This document shows, piece by piece, positions 16,355 to 25,271 of a stretch of 64,000 bases of DNA (positions are counted from its first letter, which is position 1; each line of letters opens with the position of its first letter). The translations under genes and the position numbers were made by a program. This DNA comes from SZAS-7 sp964512205. Lineage in GTDB: Bacteria; Chlamydiota; Chlamydiia; Chlamydiales; FEN-1388. Location: positions 1-64,000 of the forward strand of contig CAZEGK010000006.1 in NCBI GenBank assembly GCA_964512205.1. The letters are read 5' to 3'. Under the pieces are notes generated by a model. The model saw nothing but the letters and a program-made list of their open reading frames with translations, made no database searches and was not told the DNA's origin.

Positions 16355-17234
16355 GACGGGCAGTCAAGCGATCAAAAAGTGGGGAATCTGCGCCATTAAT
16401 GTATTTGTTAACTGAGTCTGTCAGAACTTTTTGTGTGCCCATTGCTGCTTGAGCATTGCTTTTATAGGCATCTCCAAAGAGGATTGGAAATGCACGAAGA
16501 ACAAAAACTCCTGTCGTAAAGCGTGCAGCATCTTTGATATGTCTTTTGTCGATGGGAATTTGTTTTTTATCTGCATCGTTTATCATAGTCTGAAAGGTAT
16601 CTTTAAGAATGGTTCCCATCTCTTTAAAGGTTGGATCTTGGCTGTTCTCTAGGTTTACTATTATTGTCTCTAAGATTTCATCAGCCGTTTTGTTATCTTG
16701 TATCATCTTAGTGACAGTCGTTACAAGCCCGGTATTTTCTAAAGAAGCTTTCAGATTAAGAATAATTTGACGAAGTGCAGGCTGCTCGTTTCCTCTAAAT
16801 GGGCCTTGGGTAATGTCTTGGTCTTTTGCCTCTTCCAGAAGCGCAGCTTTTAGTAAAGAAGGTGAGCTACATATTTTTTGGATCTTTTCTACAGCAGATT
16901 CTATTTTTTTCGGAATTTTTTTTGTATGATGTCCCTGAACGCCCTTGGTAATTTTAGCAGCTGCTTTTAAGAGCGTTTCTCCATTTTTGCCTGAGATTGT
17001 GTCAGTAGTCGTATCTTCAATAACGGATAAGACATTATGTAGGTTATACTCGCTTTTTCCAAATAGAGCCTTCATACGATCTAAAAGGCTCATATTTTTT
17101 TTCGATACAAATTCTAGATATGTGTGCCCATCTTTTGTTGCAACCCTGAGCACTTTTTTATCGTTTGGCTCTTGTTTATGTGTAACATACTTATCTAAAG
17201 CATCAAATGTAGGATCATTGCCGCTAATAGTCAT
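16347..17234 (-). CDS. RasGAP-domain-like protein, putative effector
   Basis: 295 residues. Two hallmark segments of eukaryotic RasGAPs are visible. Around 127-180, LLKAALLEEA and then FRGN (146-149) match the arginine-finger loop (LFRGNSLA in neurofibromin), with Arg147 as finger. Around 238-280, ARFTTGVFVLRAFPILF matches the second signature (FLRFINPAI), with Arg247, followed by a helix like the one after that motif in neurofibromin. The two arginines are 100 residues apart, against ~115 in neurofibromin and p120GAP. Residues 1-75 form a separate N-terminal part that resembles the start of other proteins in this window. RasGAPs speed GTP hydrolysis on Ras; bacterial Ras is absent, so a host target is inferred. 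Confidence 0.65.
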   Translation of the reverse strand: MTISGNDPTFDALDKYVTHKQEPNDKKVLRVATKDGHTYLEFVSKKNMSLLDRMKALFGKSEYNLHNVLSVIEDTTTDTISGKNGETLLKAAAKITKGVQGHHTKKIPKKIESAVEKIQKICSSPSLLKAALLEEAKDQDITQGPFRGNEQPALRQIILNLKASLENTGLVTTVTKMIQDNKTADEILETIIVNLENSQDPTFKEMGTILKDTFQTMINDADKKQIPIDKRHIKDAARFTTGVFVLRAFPILFGDAYKSNAQAAMGTQKVLTDSVNKYINGADSPLFDRLTARLT

Positions 17235-17299
17235 AAAATAGCCTCATCAATTAAAAACTTATCTTTAAACGAAATCAAGGCTGATTGTCAAGTGAAATG

Positions 17300-17329
17300 A
17301 TCCCAGGCCACATAGCTGTAGCCTGGGAT
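17300..17329. terminator. Hairpin after beta-helix pair 2
   Basis: ATCCCAGGC (17300-17308) pairs perfectly with GCCTGGGAT (17321-17329) around a 12-base loop, 8 bases past the stop of the beta-helix gene ending at 17338. The U-tract is poor, but position and stem strength fit a terminator. Confidence 0.6.
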
Positions 17330-17337
17330 TTTAGGGG

Positions 17338-19017
17338 TTAGTCTTCGAGTACGCAGCAGAGGTTGAAGCCTGCGGCAACAGGAGAGTCGCCAGGTTGCTG
17401 TGCGATAAAGAAGGTTGTATTTGGATTTTGGCAGTCGAGCGTGTTGTTGCACGATGTGTTAAAGAACACTTCTGTTCTACTGCCCACCGGGATAGAAATG
17501 CCAGTCCCATTGTTAAAGAGGCTGTTATTTGAGATATGATTTGGCGATGCGCCTTCAGATTCTGTCACCAAAATGCCACAATTTGATTGGTTCCAAATTT
17601 GGCATCCAGTTACAGAGTTCATGCCTGAAGTGTTGTTGAAGTAAACGCCAACTACGCCATCTGAAATCGAGCAGTCCTTAATCCAGCAGCCTTCAGCATC
17701 TAATAGATTTACTATTGGATCTTCAAAATTTTGGCCAGTAAGTTTGCAGTTTTCAATGAGCACATTGCGTGCGCTTTCTAGGTTTACTACCATACTATTT
17801 ATTCCGCCAAAGACGGAGTTTTTCACCACCACATCACTATAAGTTCCACAGTCAAAAAGGCCGACGTGTAGGGGAGCTGCGGAATAATAGTACTGAAAAG
17901 ATGCAGGATTTACTGTGACATTTGTAATTTCACAACCAGAGCCATTTACAAGAAAAATCCCTTCAAAATTTATCTGTTCTGTAGGGTACTTTCTTATATT
18001 GGTATTTTGGATGATGATTCCATTTGCACTATTGCCCTCTAGGCAGTCTCCAATTTGTATCCCATGGAGGCTGGAGTTAGTGGCTGCTTTGATATCGCAT
18101 CCATCAACAAGGAGATTGTTTACTTTCAAGACATTGATAGAGCTATACCATTCTGAGAAGGTAGAGCCTAAAAGGCTGATATTTTCAGAATCTCCTTCAA
18201 CGTGAAAGGCAACATTTACCCGTACAGCACTAAAGTCAAGATCCGGTGACTGAAAATGACAATCTTGTACTGATACATCTTGTGAATTTTGTATCCAAAT
18301 CCCTGCACCTACTGCATTGTTAACAATAGTAAGTGGAGCAATACTAGGGCCCGACGGTGGTGTTGTATCATCACTTTCATGGGCTTCAAGGTGAGCGTGG
18401 AGCACATCTACAGCTCGTGAATCTTCGATGAAGATCCCTTTTGTGGTATTTAAGGTGTAGAGCTCTTTTAGCGTTGCCTTTGTAACTCTCTGCAGGTGAA
18501 TAGCTGCGCTTGTAGGCGTTCTAAAAATAGATGAGCCGGCAATCATATCATTTTCAAGCGTAAATTCACGTACATCTTGAACAAGTATTCCCTCTGCCGC
18601 GCTATTAGTAAGCGTCAGGCTATGGTTATGAAAGTTTATAGATACATCATCAGCCTGTACAGTTATGGCAGCCCCTGCACCATTGTAGACAAGATCCTTT
18701 GTAACGCAGTATTTTCCGGATGTCGTAATAACAAACGGAACCATATCAATTACCTGAACTTGCGAACAGGGACTTGTTGCATTAAGGGTATCGAAAATCT
18801 CTGCGATATCTTCTTTAAGCTTAGTGCAGCAATTTTTTACATCAGAGTGGAGCTCGCTTACCTCATCTCGTACTGAACAGGTGCACGAGGAGCTGCTTTG
18901 ATGCTCCTTTTTAAACTTTTTATATTCTTTCTTTGGGTCTTTTGCTTCGACCTGGCTAACTAGTAGGCCTGCAAATAGTGCAAGCAGGCTTGCTTTTTTA
19001 AAAAATGTGAAGTTCAT
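17338..19017 (-). CDS. Secreted right-handed beta-helix protein (short type, pair 2)
   Basis: 559 residues from ATG 19017, with AAGGA 8 bases upstream; an earlier in-frame start would overlap the preceding gene. Signal peptide ~1-25 (LLVSQVEA/K), a charged stretch, HQSSSSCTC, a short helical segment with a CC pair, the entry segment (IDMVPFVITTSGKYCV) and beta-helix coils. C-terminus: AQQPGDSPVAAGFNLCC. It follows the long-type gene by 19 bases. Compared with pair 1 it has more cysteines, suggesting disulphide cross-linking outside the cytosol. Confidence 0.85.
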   Translation of the reverse strand: MNFTFFKKASLLALFAGLLVSQVEAKDPKKEYKKFKKEHQSSSSCTCSVRDEVSELHSDVKNCCTKLKEDIAEIFDTLNATSPCSQVQVIDMVPFVITTSGKYCVTKDLVYNGAGAAITVQADDVSINFHNHSLTLTNSAAEGILVQDVREFTLENDMIAGSSIFRTPTSAAIHLQRVTKATLKELYTLNTTKGIFIEDSRAVDVLHAHLEAHESDDTTPPSGPSIAPLTIVNNAVGAGIWIQNSQDVSVQDCHFQSPDLDFSAVRVNVAFHVEGDSENISLLGSTFSEWYSSINVLKVNNLLVDGCDIKAATNSSLHGIQIGDCLEGNSANGIIIQNTNIRKYPTEQINFEGIFLVNGSGCEITNVTVNPASFQYYYSAAPLHVGLFDCGTYSDVVVKNSVFGGINSMVVNLESARNVLIENCKLTGQNFEDPIVNLLDAEGCWIKDCSISDGVVGVYFNNTSGMNSVTGCQIWNQSNCGILVTESEGASPNHISNNSLFNNGTGISIPVGSRTEVFFNTSCNNTLDCQNPNTTFFIAQQPGDSPVAAGFNLCCVLED

Positions 19018-19036
19018 GTATAAAATCCTTATGTTT

Positions 19037-20890
19037 TTAATCAAAATCGCAGCAAATATTTGATCCAACCACTGCCGGATCTGACGGCAGCTGTGCTGGG
19101 CTTACGTTGATACAATTTGAGATCCCATTATTGCAGGCAGTATTAAAGAAGGTTTCATTGCTTGTGCCTTCATTATCAATACCGATGAAGCCGCCATATA
19201 CATTGTTGCCTCTGATGTGGTTAAAGCTGCTTCCTGCATTTACATAAATTCCTACAGAGCCATTTTCTGCAATCTGACAATTTTCAATTGTATTTGCATT
19301 TGAGTCTTCAATATATACTCCATAGCCTCCACCTTCGCTAAATACTGCATGAGCAATAAGGGAGTCTCTAACCTGGCAACCATAAGAGCCGATACCTTCA
19401 AAACCATGTATGTAGACATTTGCTGAGACAGCATCTACAATTTGGCTATTGGTAAATGTGCAGTTTTTAGCATTTTCAAAAAAGAGTCCAAGATCATTTT
19501 GTCCACCAATAAGGCAGCTATCAGCAAGCATATTGCTATAACTTGCTCCAGGATCACATCCTCCATTGTCAAGGCAGCCAATGTGGATCGCTGCAGGGCT
19601 ATATCCATCATCAAAGCTAGACGCTGTGTCTACAACTACATTTTGCAAGAGGGCAGTATTGCCGTTTAAAAAGAGCAGGCCGTCAAAACCACGGTTGAGA
19701 TTTGGCTGTGTAAAGGTTGAATCTTTAATTATAAGGCTATTTGCTTGCAATTCACTCCCATAGCCACCAAATTGGCAAAGACATAAACTTGTAAATGGAG
19801 CCGCTACAGCCTCTACATTGTCAATTGTCATACTGCTTACATTTTCTGCGATAATGGCAATTGGCCAATCTTGCAGCAAGCTATTTGCTATAATAACATT
19901 TTGACTTGTACCTAAAACGTAAAGGCCAGTTGATGCATCGTTTATTTCTTCTTCTGTCTGAGCACCATCAAAGCTTGAATTTTCGATCCTTACTCCAAAG
20001 GAGTTTTCTACCCAGATGCCGGCACCCTCTGATATTGGGCTGTTGTCATATGTGCCTGTGTGTGCACGTACGAGTGAATTTTTTATGATGACGTCACTTG
20101 AGTCTATAATCTGTATTCCCTTTGTCGTATTGAGGGTGTAGATATTGTCGATAGTTGCCTTTGATACATTGTTGAGAAGTAGGGCAACACTTGACTCTGT
20201 TTGAAAGAGGGATGTGCCTTGGATGATATCGTCTTCTAAAGTAAATTCCGAAACACTTTGTGCGCTAATGCCCTGGCCATCTGTATTTGTAAGCGTAAGG
20301 CTGTGGTTATGAAAGTTAATTGTCACGTTATCTGCAACAACAGTTATCGCAGCACCAATTCCTGAGTAGGTAAGGTCTTTTGTCACACAGTACTTACCTG
20401 GGTTTTGGATGGTTATAGGTACTGTATCGATTGCTTGCACGCTGCCGCAGGGGGAGTCTTCTTCAAGCGCTACGAGAAGTTCTAAAAGAAGGTGGTTAAT
20501 TTCCTGGCAGCAGTGCGTAACATTTGATTCAAGCTCGCTAAGCTCAGAGCATACTTTGCAGCTAGATGATGAGGATGAGTGGTGATGATTTTTTGCATTT
20601 TTGAGGCTAACTTGTGTTCTAAGGGCCTTTTCGACCATATCTTTTGCTTTAAAGACGTGCTCTTGCTTTGCATTTTTTCCTGCTTGAAGAATGCGATTTG
20701 CATAGAGGATGACATCTTCGAGCTCTTTTCTTTTTTGTTTATCATCCACTCGTTTTGCAAGGCTTGAAAGTTTTGGTACAGAAAGTTTGAGGGTAGAGAG
20801 CGCAGTCCTTTTTGCATCGGGAGCTCCCGTTAGCGATCCTGCAAGAACGCTTGCTCCTATGAGCCATGCAAGAAAAAAATTGTTTTTCAT
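19037..20890 (-). CDS. Secreted right-handed beta-helix protein (long type, pair 2)
   Basis: 617 residues with a GGAG Shine-Dalgarno. Signal peptide ~1-22, helical region ~30-95 (KLSSLAKRVDDKQKRKELED), a His/Ser linker (NHHHSSSSSSCKVC), a CC pair, the entry segment (IDTVPITIQNPGKYCV), then beta-helix coils and the end motif AQLPSDPAVVGSNICC. The helical region matches that of the long-type protein of pair 1. It is the first gene of the minus-strand run and is divergent from leuS. Confidence 0.85.
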   Translation of the reverse strand: MKNNFFLAWLIGASVLAGSLTGAPDAKRTALSTLKLSVPKLSSLAKRVDDKQKRKELEDVILYANRILQAGKNAKQEHVFKAKDMVEKALRTQVSLKNAKNHHHSSSSSSCKVCSELSELESNVTHCCQEINHLLLELLVALEEDSPCGSVQAIDTVPITIQNPGKYCVTKDLTYSGIGAAITVVADNVTINFHNHSLTLTNTDGQGISAQSVSEFTLEDDIIQGTSLFQTESSVALLLNNVSKATIDNIYTLNTTKGIQIIDSSDVIIKNSLVRAHTGTYDNSPISEGAGIWVENSFGVRIENSSFDGAQTEEEINDASTGLYVLGTSQNVIIANSLLQDWPIAIIAENVSSMTIDNVEAVAAPFTSLCLCQFGGYGSELQANSLIIKDSTFTQPNLNRGFDGLLFLNGNTALLQNVVVDTASSFDDGYSPAAIHIGCLDNGGCDPGASYSNMLADSCLIGGQNDLGLFFENAKNCTFTNSQIVDAVSANVYIHGFEGIGSYGCQVRDSLIAHAVFSEGGGYGVYIEDSNANTIENCQIAENGSVGIYVNAGSSFNHIRGNNVYGGFIGIDNEGTSNETFFNTACNNGISNCINVSPAQLPSDPAVVGSNICCDFD

Positions 20891-21014
20891 GAGTATCTCC
20901 TAGTTGAATTTGAATCTTTATGTTTAGCAGCATCGCCAAATAGGGATTTTTTTCCTACAAAGATTTATGGACTATGCTACACTATATCCACTATCTATCT
21001 TCAGGACATACGCT

Positions 21015-23537
21015 ATGCAGAAATATGACCATAAAACTATCGAAAAAAAATGGCAAAAAGAGTGGGAAGAAAAGGCCACATTTGAAGCTAAAATAGACCA
21101 GTCAAAGCCAAAGTATTATGTACTTGATATGTTTCCCTATCCATCAGGTGCCGGCCTTCATGTAGGCCACGTTGAGGGATACACAGCTACAGATATCGTT
21201 GCTCGCTATAAGCGTATGAGAGGCTTTAATGTGCTGCATCCTATGGGCTGGGATAGCTTTGGTCTTCCTGCAGAGCAGTACGCAGTGCGTACAGGGACCC
21301 ATCCTGCCATTTCTACAAAAGCAAATATCGATACCTTTCGCGCTCAGCTTAAATCGCTCGGATTCAGCTACGACTGGTCAAGAGAGCTTGCTACAAGCGA
21401 TCCAAAATACTACAAATGGACCCAGTGGATCTTTACAAAGCTCGTAGAAAAAGGGCTTGCCTATGAAGCAGAAATTTCTGTGAACTACTGCCCATTTTTA
21501 GGCACGGTTTTAGCCAATGAAGAGGTAGATAATGGCAAATCTAAAGAGGGCGGCCATCCTGTTGTTAGAAAGCCACTTAAACAGTGGATGCTTAAAATTA
21601 CAGCCTATGCAGATCGTCTCTTAGATGATCTTGATCTTGTCGACTGGCCAGCATACATTAAAGCCTCACAAATAAACTGGATCGGCAAAAGCGAAGGCGG
21701 CACGATGCAGTTTTTTGTGCCATCGATTAACAAACACTTTACTATCTATACGACACGGCCGGAGACTGCATTTGGAGCTACTTTTGCAGTGCTAGCTCCT
21801 GAGCATCCTTTCGTCGATGAGCTCACAACGGACTCTCAAAGGGCGCAAATAGAGGCCTATCGCAAAGAAGCACTTGCTAAAAGCGACTTTGATAGGACAG
21901 AACTTAACAAAGAAAAAAGCGGCTGCTTTACGGGAAGCTATGCAGTAAACCCAGCCACCGGAAAAGAGATCCCTATCTGGATTGCAGACTATGTGCTTGC
22001 AACGTATGGCTCTGGCGCCATTATGGCAGTTCCTGGATCTGATCAGAGAGACTATGACTTTGCTAAAAAGCATGCTCTCCCAATCGTCTCAGTAGTCAAA
22101 CCAAAAGAGGGCGAGGCGCCGCAAGATGTCGCATTCGAAGAGCCTGGAGTTGCAATAAACAGCAAAAATAGCGAGCTATCCCTTGATGGCATGACGACAG
22201 ATGAGGCAAAAAAAGCCTTTTTAGACTGGATCGAAAAGAAAAATATTGGAAAGCGCGCTACGCACTATAAGCTCCGCGACTGGCTCTTTTCTCGACAGCG
22301 CTACTGGGCAGAGCCTATGCCAATCCTTCACTTTGAAGATGGCTCGATGAGAACTCTTGGTATTGATGAGCTTCCTCTTTGTCCACCGGAGCTTCAGGAT
22401 TATAAGCCTGCAGGAGATGGCCAAAGCCCACTTGCTAAGGTTGGAGAGTGGGTGCATGTCACAGATTCAAAGACAGGCAATAAAGCACGTAGAGAAACAA
22501 ATACCATGCCCCAGTGGGCAGGATCATGCTGGTACTACCTCCGCTTTGCAGATGCAAACAATCCAGATGCTGCTTGGTCAAAAGAGGCTGAAAAATACTG
22601 GCTTCCGGTAGATCTTTATGTTGGCGGGGTTGAGCATGCGGTGCTTCACCTTCTCTACTCACGTTTTTGGCATAAGGTGCTCTTTGATCTTGGGCTTGTA
22701 TCAACGAAAGAGCCTTTTCATATGCTAAGAAACCAAGGCCTTATCGTCGCAAGATCCTATAAAAACCGACAAAATCAATACATCGATCCACAAGATGTGG
22801 TTGAAAAAGAGGGTAAATACCTTCATAAAGCAACACAAGAAGAGCTTATTAGCCATGTAGAGAAGATGTCAAAGTCAAAACTCAATGGCATAACTCCTGA
22901 TGAGATCATAGAGACATATGGTGCAGACTCCCTTAGGCTCTATGAGATGTTTATGGGGCCGCTCGAAAAGGAAAAAGTGTGGAACACAGATGCAGTAGCA
23001 GCATGTCGCAGATTTTTATCGAGAGTATATGACCTTGTAGCAGCTTCAGAAAAGCATACTGATGAAACAGATGATGATACGCTTCGCCTTACACATAGGC
23101 TTATCGCAAAGGTAGGATCAGATATTGACAGTCTCATGTTTAACACATCGATTGCCAAGATGATGGAATATGTAAATGAGATGTCAGCAAAAAATAGCTA
23201 TTCAAAGTGGTCGCTTGCCATATTTACGCAGCTACTATCGCCTTTTGCTCCGCATATTGCTGAAGAGCTTTGGCAGATGCTTGGCCAAAGAGATCAGCTT
23301 TCCTATAAGCCCTTTCCATCCTATGATCCAGCACTACTAGAAGATTCAGAAGTTACCTACGTTATTCAAGTAAATGGCAAACTTCGCGGCCGTGTTGACC
23401 TTCCAAAAGATCAAACAGAAGCTGAGATGTCGAAGCTTGCCAAAGAGCATCCAAACGTCGTCAAATTCCTCGACGGCAAGGGTGTAAAAAAGGTAATTTT
23501 TGTGCCAAACAAACTTCTCAATATCGTAACAGGATAG
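21015..23537 (+). CDS. leuS: Leucyl-tRNA synthetase
   Basis: 840 residues from ATG 21015, with AGGAC 8 bases upstream. An ATG 16 codons earlier has poor signals and lies upstream of a -10-like TACACT at 20978. Class I motifs are present: GAGLHVGH (HIGH), the CP1 editing domain (TTRPETAFGATF, SGAIMAVPGSDQRDYDF), KMSKS in EKMSKSKLNG, and a C-terminal anticodon-binding region. It charges tRNA-Leu in the cytosol. It converges with the EamA gene across a family A inverted repeat. Confidence 0.97.
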   Translation: MQKYDHKTIEKKWQKEWEEKATFEAKIDQSKPKYYVLDMFPYPSGAGLHVGHVEGYTATDIVARYKRMRGFNVLHPMGWDSFGLPAEQYAVRTGTHPAISTKANIDTFRAQLKSLGFSYDWSRELATSDPKYYKWTQWIFTKLVEKGLAYEAEISVNYCPFLGTVLANEEVDNGKSKEGGHPVVRKPLKQWMLKITAYADRLLDDLDLVDWPAYIKASQINWIGKSEGGTMQFFVPSINKHFTIYTTRPETAFGATFAVLAPEHPFVDELTTDSQRAQIEAYRKEALAKSDFDRTELNKEKSGCFTGSYAVNPATGKEIPIWIADYVLATYGSGAIMAVPGSDQRDYDFAKKHALPIVSVVKPKEGEAPQDVAFEEPGVAINSKNSELSLDGMTTDEAKKAFLDWIEKKNIGKRATHYKLRDWLFSRQRYWAEPMPILHFEDGSMRTLGIDELPLCPPELQDYKPAGDGQSPLAKVGEWVHVTDSKTGNKARRETNTMPQWAGSCWYYLRFADANNPDAAWSKEAEKYWLPVDLYVGGVEHAVLHLLYSRFWHKVLFDLGLVSTKEPFHMLRNQGLIVARSYKNRQNQYIDPQDVVEKEGKYLHKATQEELISHVEKMSKSKLNGITPDEIIETYGADSLRLYEMFMGPLEKEKVWNTDAVAACRRFLSRVYDLVAASEKHTDETDDDTLRLTHRLIAKVGSDIDSLMFNTSIAKMMEYVNEMSAKNSYSKWSLAIFTQLLSPFAPHIAEELWQMLGQRDQLSYKPFPSYDPALLEDSEVTYVIQVNGKLRGRVDLPKDQTEAEMSKLAKEHPNVVKFLDGKGVKKVIFVPNKLLNIVTG

Positions 23538-23552
23538 AGGTTTGTTATATTT

Positions 23553-23670
23553 TTAAACCACAGAGGCACGGAGACAGAGAGAGAAGGGGAGGATAAAACT
23601 GAAAATTCGTTTTTATTTTTTTCTCTTTGCTCTCAATCTTCTCTGTGTGCTCAGTGTCTCAGTGGTTTAA
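23553..23670. repeat. Inverted repeat, family A copy 2
   Basis: TTAAACCAC (23553-23561) and GTGGTTTAA (23662-23670) bound arms of degenerate CAGAGGCAC / CACTGAGAC units. The element fills the gap between the convergent leuS and EamA genes, 16 and 9 bases from their stops, which fits a bidirectional terminator. Confidence 0.85.
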
Positions 23671-23678
23671 CGTAAACC

Positions 23679-24563
23679 TTAACCTGCCTGAGACGGGGCT
23701 TCTTTTTTGCTGAGAAGGGTGAGGATGGTTCCTGAAAGGATGATGGCCATGCCGGCGATTTCTTTGCCGCGGACTTCTTCACCGAGAAGGAGTATGCCAA
23801 AGAGCACGACAAAAACAGGCTCAAGAACTGAGAGAAGAGATGCTTTTTCGGAGCTAATGTATTTGAGGGCTTGAAGGAGAAGAAGAATTGGAATAGCTGT
23901 CCCAATAAGTGCCATGCAGATGATATTGAACCAGCAGCTTGCGGTGTCTGGAATAAAAAATCCCTCTTCTACAAAACTCAAGGTAAGACTTGTCATCATG
24001 CATCCGGCAGATACCATAAGCGTTGACATGTTGGCAGAAAGCGCGACTTTTTTGGACTGAACGATATAACAGGCATATAAAAATGCGCAAAAAAGGCCGA
24101 TTGCTATCGACCAGATATCTGCAGTAAATGTTGCAGTATCAACTAAAAAAAGCATGCCGAGGCTTGTGACAGCAAATGCTGCAAGATAGGTCTTGTAAAA
24201 GGGCTCTTTAAAAAAGAGAGTATTTATAAGCATGACCATGGCAGGAAAGGTAAAGAAAATTACCATAGCAAGGCCCGTGCCAATGTAGAGGCTTGTGATA
24301 AAATAGAGGGTAGTAGAGGTTCCATAGAAGAGAAAACCCCACAAAAAGGCTTTTAGGCTTTCCTTTGAAAAGAATCCTGAAAGCTCCCTTTTTGCTACAA
24401 GAAGCAGTCCCATAAATAGAGAAGCTATAAAAAAGCGCCAAAAAAGCATGCAGGAGACAGAAAGCTCTTCTTTGATAATACTTATGCCAAAATAGCCAAT
24501 AAGCCCATAGCATAGGCCTGAAAGAATGGCAAAAAGTGACCCTTTTTGTTCTAAACTGCTCAT
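23679..24563 (-). CDS. EamA/DMT family transporter
   Basis: 294 residues with about ten predicted membrane helices in two EamA halves (~8-140 and ~150-285). Typical elements are ILSGLCYGLIGYFG near the start, LFYGTSTTLYFITS, and ALKYISSEKASLLSVLEPVF before GEEVRGKEIAG. DMT transporters move amino acids, nucleotides or other metabolites across the inner membrane; the substrate here cannot be read. A TATACT sits directly before the ATG, and no strong Shine-Dalgarno is seen. Divergent from the small His-rich gene. Confidence 0.88.
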   Translation of the reverse strand: MSSLEQKGSLFAILSGLCYGLIGYFGISIIKEELSVSCMLFWRFFIASLFMGLLLVAKRELSGFFSKESLKAFLWGFLFYGTSTTLYFITSLYIGTGLAMVIFFTFPAMVMLINTLFFKEPFYKTYLAAFAVTSLGMLFLVDTATFTADIWSIAIGLFCAFLYACYIVQSKKVALSANMSTLMVSAGCMMTSLTLSFVEEGFFIPDTASCWFNIICMALIGTAIPILLLLQALKYISSEKASLLSVLEPVFVVLFGILLLGEEVRGKEIAGMAIILSGTILTLLSKKEAPSQAG

Positions 24564-24620
24564 AGTATATATAAATATAGCCTAAAGGAGTATAATGTGA
24601 ATAGGGAAAGGAGGTATATT

Positions 24621-24860
24621 ATGAAGCATAAAATCCTTCTAGCTCTATTGCTTAGCGTAGCTCCACTCTCTGGACAGATAGTTCAGCCCCCCGGCCAAGT
24701 GGTGCAATCTCCAAATGGCGAACCCTATCATCCTGATCCAAACTATGGCAATAGCTATCATCACTATAGAGGCAATAGCGGCAGTGACTGGAATAATGGA
24801 GGCTATGGCTATCACCATCATCATCACCATTATACTGATCAGGGCGACTTGCCGCCGTAG
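24621..24860 (+). CDS. Small secreted His/Gly/Tyr/Asn-rich protein
   Basis: 79 residues from ATG 24621, chosen because AAAGGAGG lies 6-7 bases upstream; an in-frame GTG 8 codons earlier is less likely. Signal peptide ~1-18, then a low-complexity tail rich in Pro, Asn, Gly, Tyr and His, including a run of six histidines in GYGYHHHHHHYTD. No family recognised. Metal binding is plausible from the His run. The stop lies 6 bases from the end of the convergent phhB gene. Confidence 0.7.
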   Translation: MKHKILLALLLSVAPLSGQIVQPPGQVVQSPNGEPYHPDPNYGNSYHHYRGNSGSDWNNGGYGYHHHHHHYTDQGDLPP

Positions 24861-24866
24861 CCTAAC

Positions 24867-25193
24867 TCAGCAAAGAGCATCAATCTTTGCAGCCAGAATA
24901 AAGTCATTACTAGATAGTCCATTTATTTTATGGGTCCAAAGGGTTATCTTTACTTTTCCCCATGCAAGCAGGATATCCGGATGATGGCCCTCTTCTTCTG
25001 CAAGATTGCCTACCTGGATCGTAAATGCCATCGCATCCTTAAAATTTTTAAATTTAAATTCTCGTTCAAGCAGCTTGTTATCTACTACGAGCCATTCCTT
25101 GTGAAGTGATTGCATAAGATCCTCAACCTCAATATTTTTTAGTGGAGGAGTGCCTTTTGAACAAGGTTTACATTTTTCGTCAGATAGTGCCAT
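24867..25193 (-). CDS. phhB: Pterin-4a-carbinolamine dehydratase
   Basis: 108 residues. The core matches the PCD family: REFKFKNFKDAMAFT, then EEEGHHPDILLAW with the catalytic His-His, and LWTHKINGLSSNDFILA. PCD dehydrates 4a-hydroxytetrahydropterin, regenerating cofactor for aromatic amino acid hydroxylases. The N-terminus carries KCKPCSKGTPPL, common in bacterial PCDs. No hydroxylase gene is in the window. AAGGTC precedes the start. Confidence 0.92.
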   Translation of the reverse strand: MALSDEKCKPCSKGTPPLKNIEVEDLMQSLHKEWLVVDNKLLEREFKFKNFKDAMAFTIQVGNLAEEEGHHPDILLAWGKVKITLWTHKINGLSSNDFILAAKIDALC

Positions 25194-25271
25194 ATAAGAC
25201 CTTATTTAAATATATTTATTGACATAAAGCGTTTTCAATTCTATGTAAAGGGGTAACAAAGGAGCTAAAAA

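Noticed and set aside
9730..20890. Beta-helix proteins as type V autotransporters or polymorphic membrane proteins
   Set aside because: No C-terminal beta-barrel with terminal Phe and no repeated GGAI/FxxN motifs; each ends in a short Cys-bearing motif.
24790..24835. Six-histidine run as a cloning-vector affinity tag
   Set aside because: It is encoded within a natural low-complexity gene with signal peptide and strong ribosome binding site, and no vector sequence surrounds it.
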